A model generated the notes under the pieces. That model was not told the origin of the DNA, did no database searches, and saw nothing but the letters and a program-made list of their open reading frames with translations. This document shows, in pieces, positions 63,226 through 64,000 of a stretch of DNA of 64,000 bases. A program made the translations under genes and the position numbers. The stretch is from contig NZ_CP119422.1 in NCBI RefSeq assembly GCF_030506285.1, positions 5,443,501 through 5,507,500 on the forward strand. Direction: 5' to 3'. Positions within the stretch are counted from its first letter, which is position 1, and each line of letters starts with the position of its first letter. Origin of the DNA: Catalinimonas niigatensis (GTDB lineage Bacteria; Bacteroidota; Bacteroidia; Cytophagales; Cyclobacteriaceae).

Positions 63226-63258
63226 TAATGGCCTCGCCAGCGGCTATGGTAGCCATTA
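63226..63258. repeat. Inverted repeat before arsA
   Basis: TAATGGC (63226-63232) and GCCATTA (63252-63258) flank 19 bases. A related word, gccgttaatgc, occurs at 62795-62805 before the previous gene. Confidence 0.45.
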
Positions 63259-63306
63259 TGCCTCACCCAAAAGAACGACACTAGCACAAACAGAACAAAA
63301 CAAAAT

Positions 63307-64000
63307 ATGACCGAAACAAAAACAAAATATTTGTTCTTCACTGGCAAAGGTGGCGTGGGAAAAACCTCGCTTGCTTGTGCAACGGCTGTTAAAATGGTTG
63401 ATGCGGGCAAAGTTGTGCTCCTTGTCAGTACCGACCCTGCATCTAACTTGAAAGATGTATTAGAGAGCCCTGTAGACGAAAATATAAATTCCATTAAAGG
63501 AATTGACAAACTCTTTGCGGTAAATATCAACCCCGAAAATTCAGCCGAAGAATATCGCAACCGAGTAACCCAACCCTTAGAAGGTATTGCTACAAAAGAA
63601 GAAATAAAGAAAATTAGGGAAGACCTTTCTGGTGCATGTACTACGGAAATTGCCTCTTTTGACGAATTTTCTCGTTTTGTATCTGGTGAAACCGAAGGCA
63701 CAAAATTTGATGTGATTATCTTCGATACAGCACCGACTGGTCATACACTAAGGTTGCTCGAATTACCTGCCGCTTGGTCAAGTTTTACAGAAGAAAACCC
63801 TGATGGTGCTTCCTGTCTTGGACCAACGTCTGCATTAAAAAGTGGAAAAGAAAGATACAATAATGTAGTATATAGACTTAGAGATTCTTCTTTGAGTAGT
63901 TTTTATATTGTAGCAAGGGCAGACAAAGCCTCTTTAAAAGAAGCATCAAGAACCAGCTATGAATTGAGAGACCTTGGAATGAACAACCAACTATTGTATA
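63307..64000 (+). CDS. arsA: ArsA-type arsenite/tail-anchor ATPase, 3' end cut off by window edge
   Basis: 231 residues are visible. P-loop FTGKGGVGKTSLAC (10-23, deviant Walker A), ADP-sensing switch STDPASNLKDV and the ArsA signature DTAPTGHTLRLLELP (about 142-156). ArsA energises arsenite export through ArsB or an Acr3 partner; Get3-like roles are the alternative. The metal-binding cysteine region lies partly inside this piece (SGACTTEIASF, Cys113). No other ars gene is upstream, so partners, if any, lie beyond the right edge. Confidence 0.9.
   Translation, partial: MTETKTKYLFFTGKGGVGKTSLACATAVKMVDAGKVVLLVSTDPASNLKDVLESPVDENINSIKGIDKLFAVNINPENSAEEYRNRVTQPLEGIATKEEIKKIREDLSGACTTEIASFDEFSRFVSGETEGTKFDVIIFDTAPTGHTLRLLELPAAWSSFTEENPDGASCLGPTSALKSGKERYNNVVYRLRDSSLSSFYIVARADKASLKEASRTSYELRDLGMNNQLLY

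Overview
The window reads as chromosomal DNA of a Bacteroidota bacterium, most likely of the order Cytophagales. Direct signs are a giant surface protein ending in a gliding-motility-type (type B) type IX secretion C-terminal domain, a DUF5103 type IX secretion plug protein, a TonB-dependent receptor with an N-terminal carboxypeptidase-like domain, many short lipoproteins with acidic residues after the lipobox cysteine, MenB, a LytS/LytTR two-component pair, and promoter-like sites of the Bacteroidota TAnnTTTG type. Genus cannot be fixed from the sequence.

Layout. 1-4.5 kb (minus): truncated TonB receptor, then a ferredoxin reductase plus M3 oligoendopeptidase unit. 4.7-7.2 kb (plus): purB, greA and a HIT hydrolase. 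7.7-22.5 kb (plus): a 132-aa secreted protein followed, 2 bases later, by a 4797-aa modular surface protein whose N-terminal domain resembles that small protein; the giant gene carries large internal DNA duplications. 22.5-31.2 kb: OsmC, a GNAT-nitrilase fusion, a LuxC-type acyl-CoA reductase divergent from a YfhL-like ferredoxin, DUF58, a PUR-like DUF3276 protein, an AI-2E/PerM transporter, YchF and a stand-alone Cas6 with no array. 31.2-41.2 kb (minus): T9SS plug and ABC-F ATPase, a 2H phosphoesterase, then a three-gene RND efflux operon with its own terminator. 41.2-46.9 kb: menB, a decayed SRPBCC gene, a phosphate-type porin, a GNAT enzyme and a Tat-exported sugar isomerase-like protein.

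47.1-54.3 kb: the LytS/LytTR pair, a helical protein of unknown family with a second copy at 60.7 kb, a 43-bp degenerate tandem repeat, three consecutive lipoproteins (one a symmetric CX3C protein, one EGF-like) and sufS. 54.4-61.3 kb: an unusually long tRNA-like gene with an encoded CCA, a LOG-like protein, nudK, a blue-copper protein joined to a dehydrogenase-like lipoprotein, an SDR protein and the second helical paralog. 61.3-64 kb: a hairpin-rich 0.9-kb stretch and an AT-rich accessory edge with two orphan small genes and a truncated arsA.

Functionally most of the window is housekeeping or envelope biology. The surface theme (giant adhesin-like protein, T9SS plug, lipoproteins, porin, efflux) dominates. 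No phage, complete insertion sequence, CRISPR array or defence island is visible. The items I find least explained are the tRNA-like gene, the two helical paralogs with their long repeat-bearing upstream regions, the CX3C lipoprotein and the orphan Cas6.
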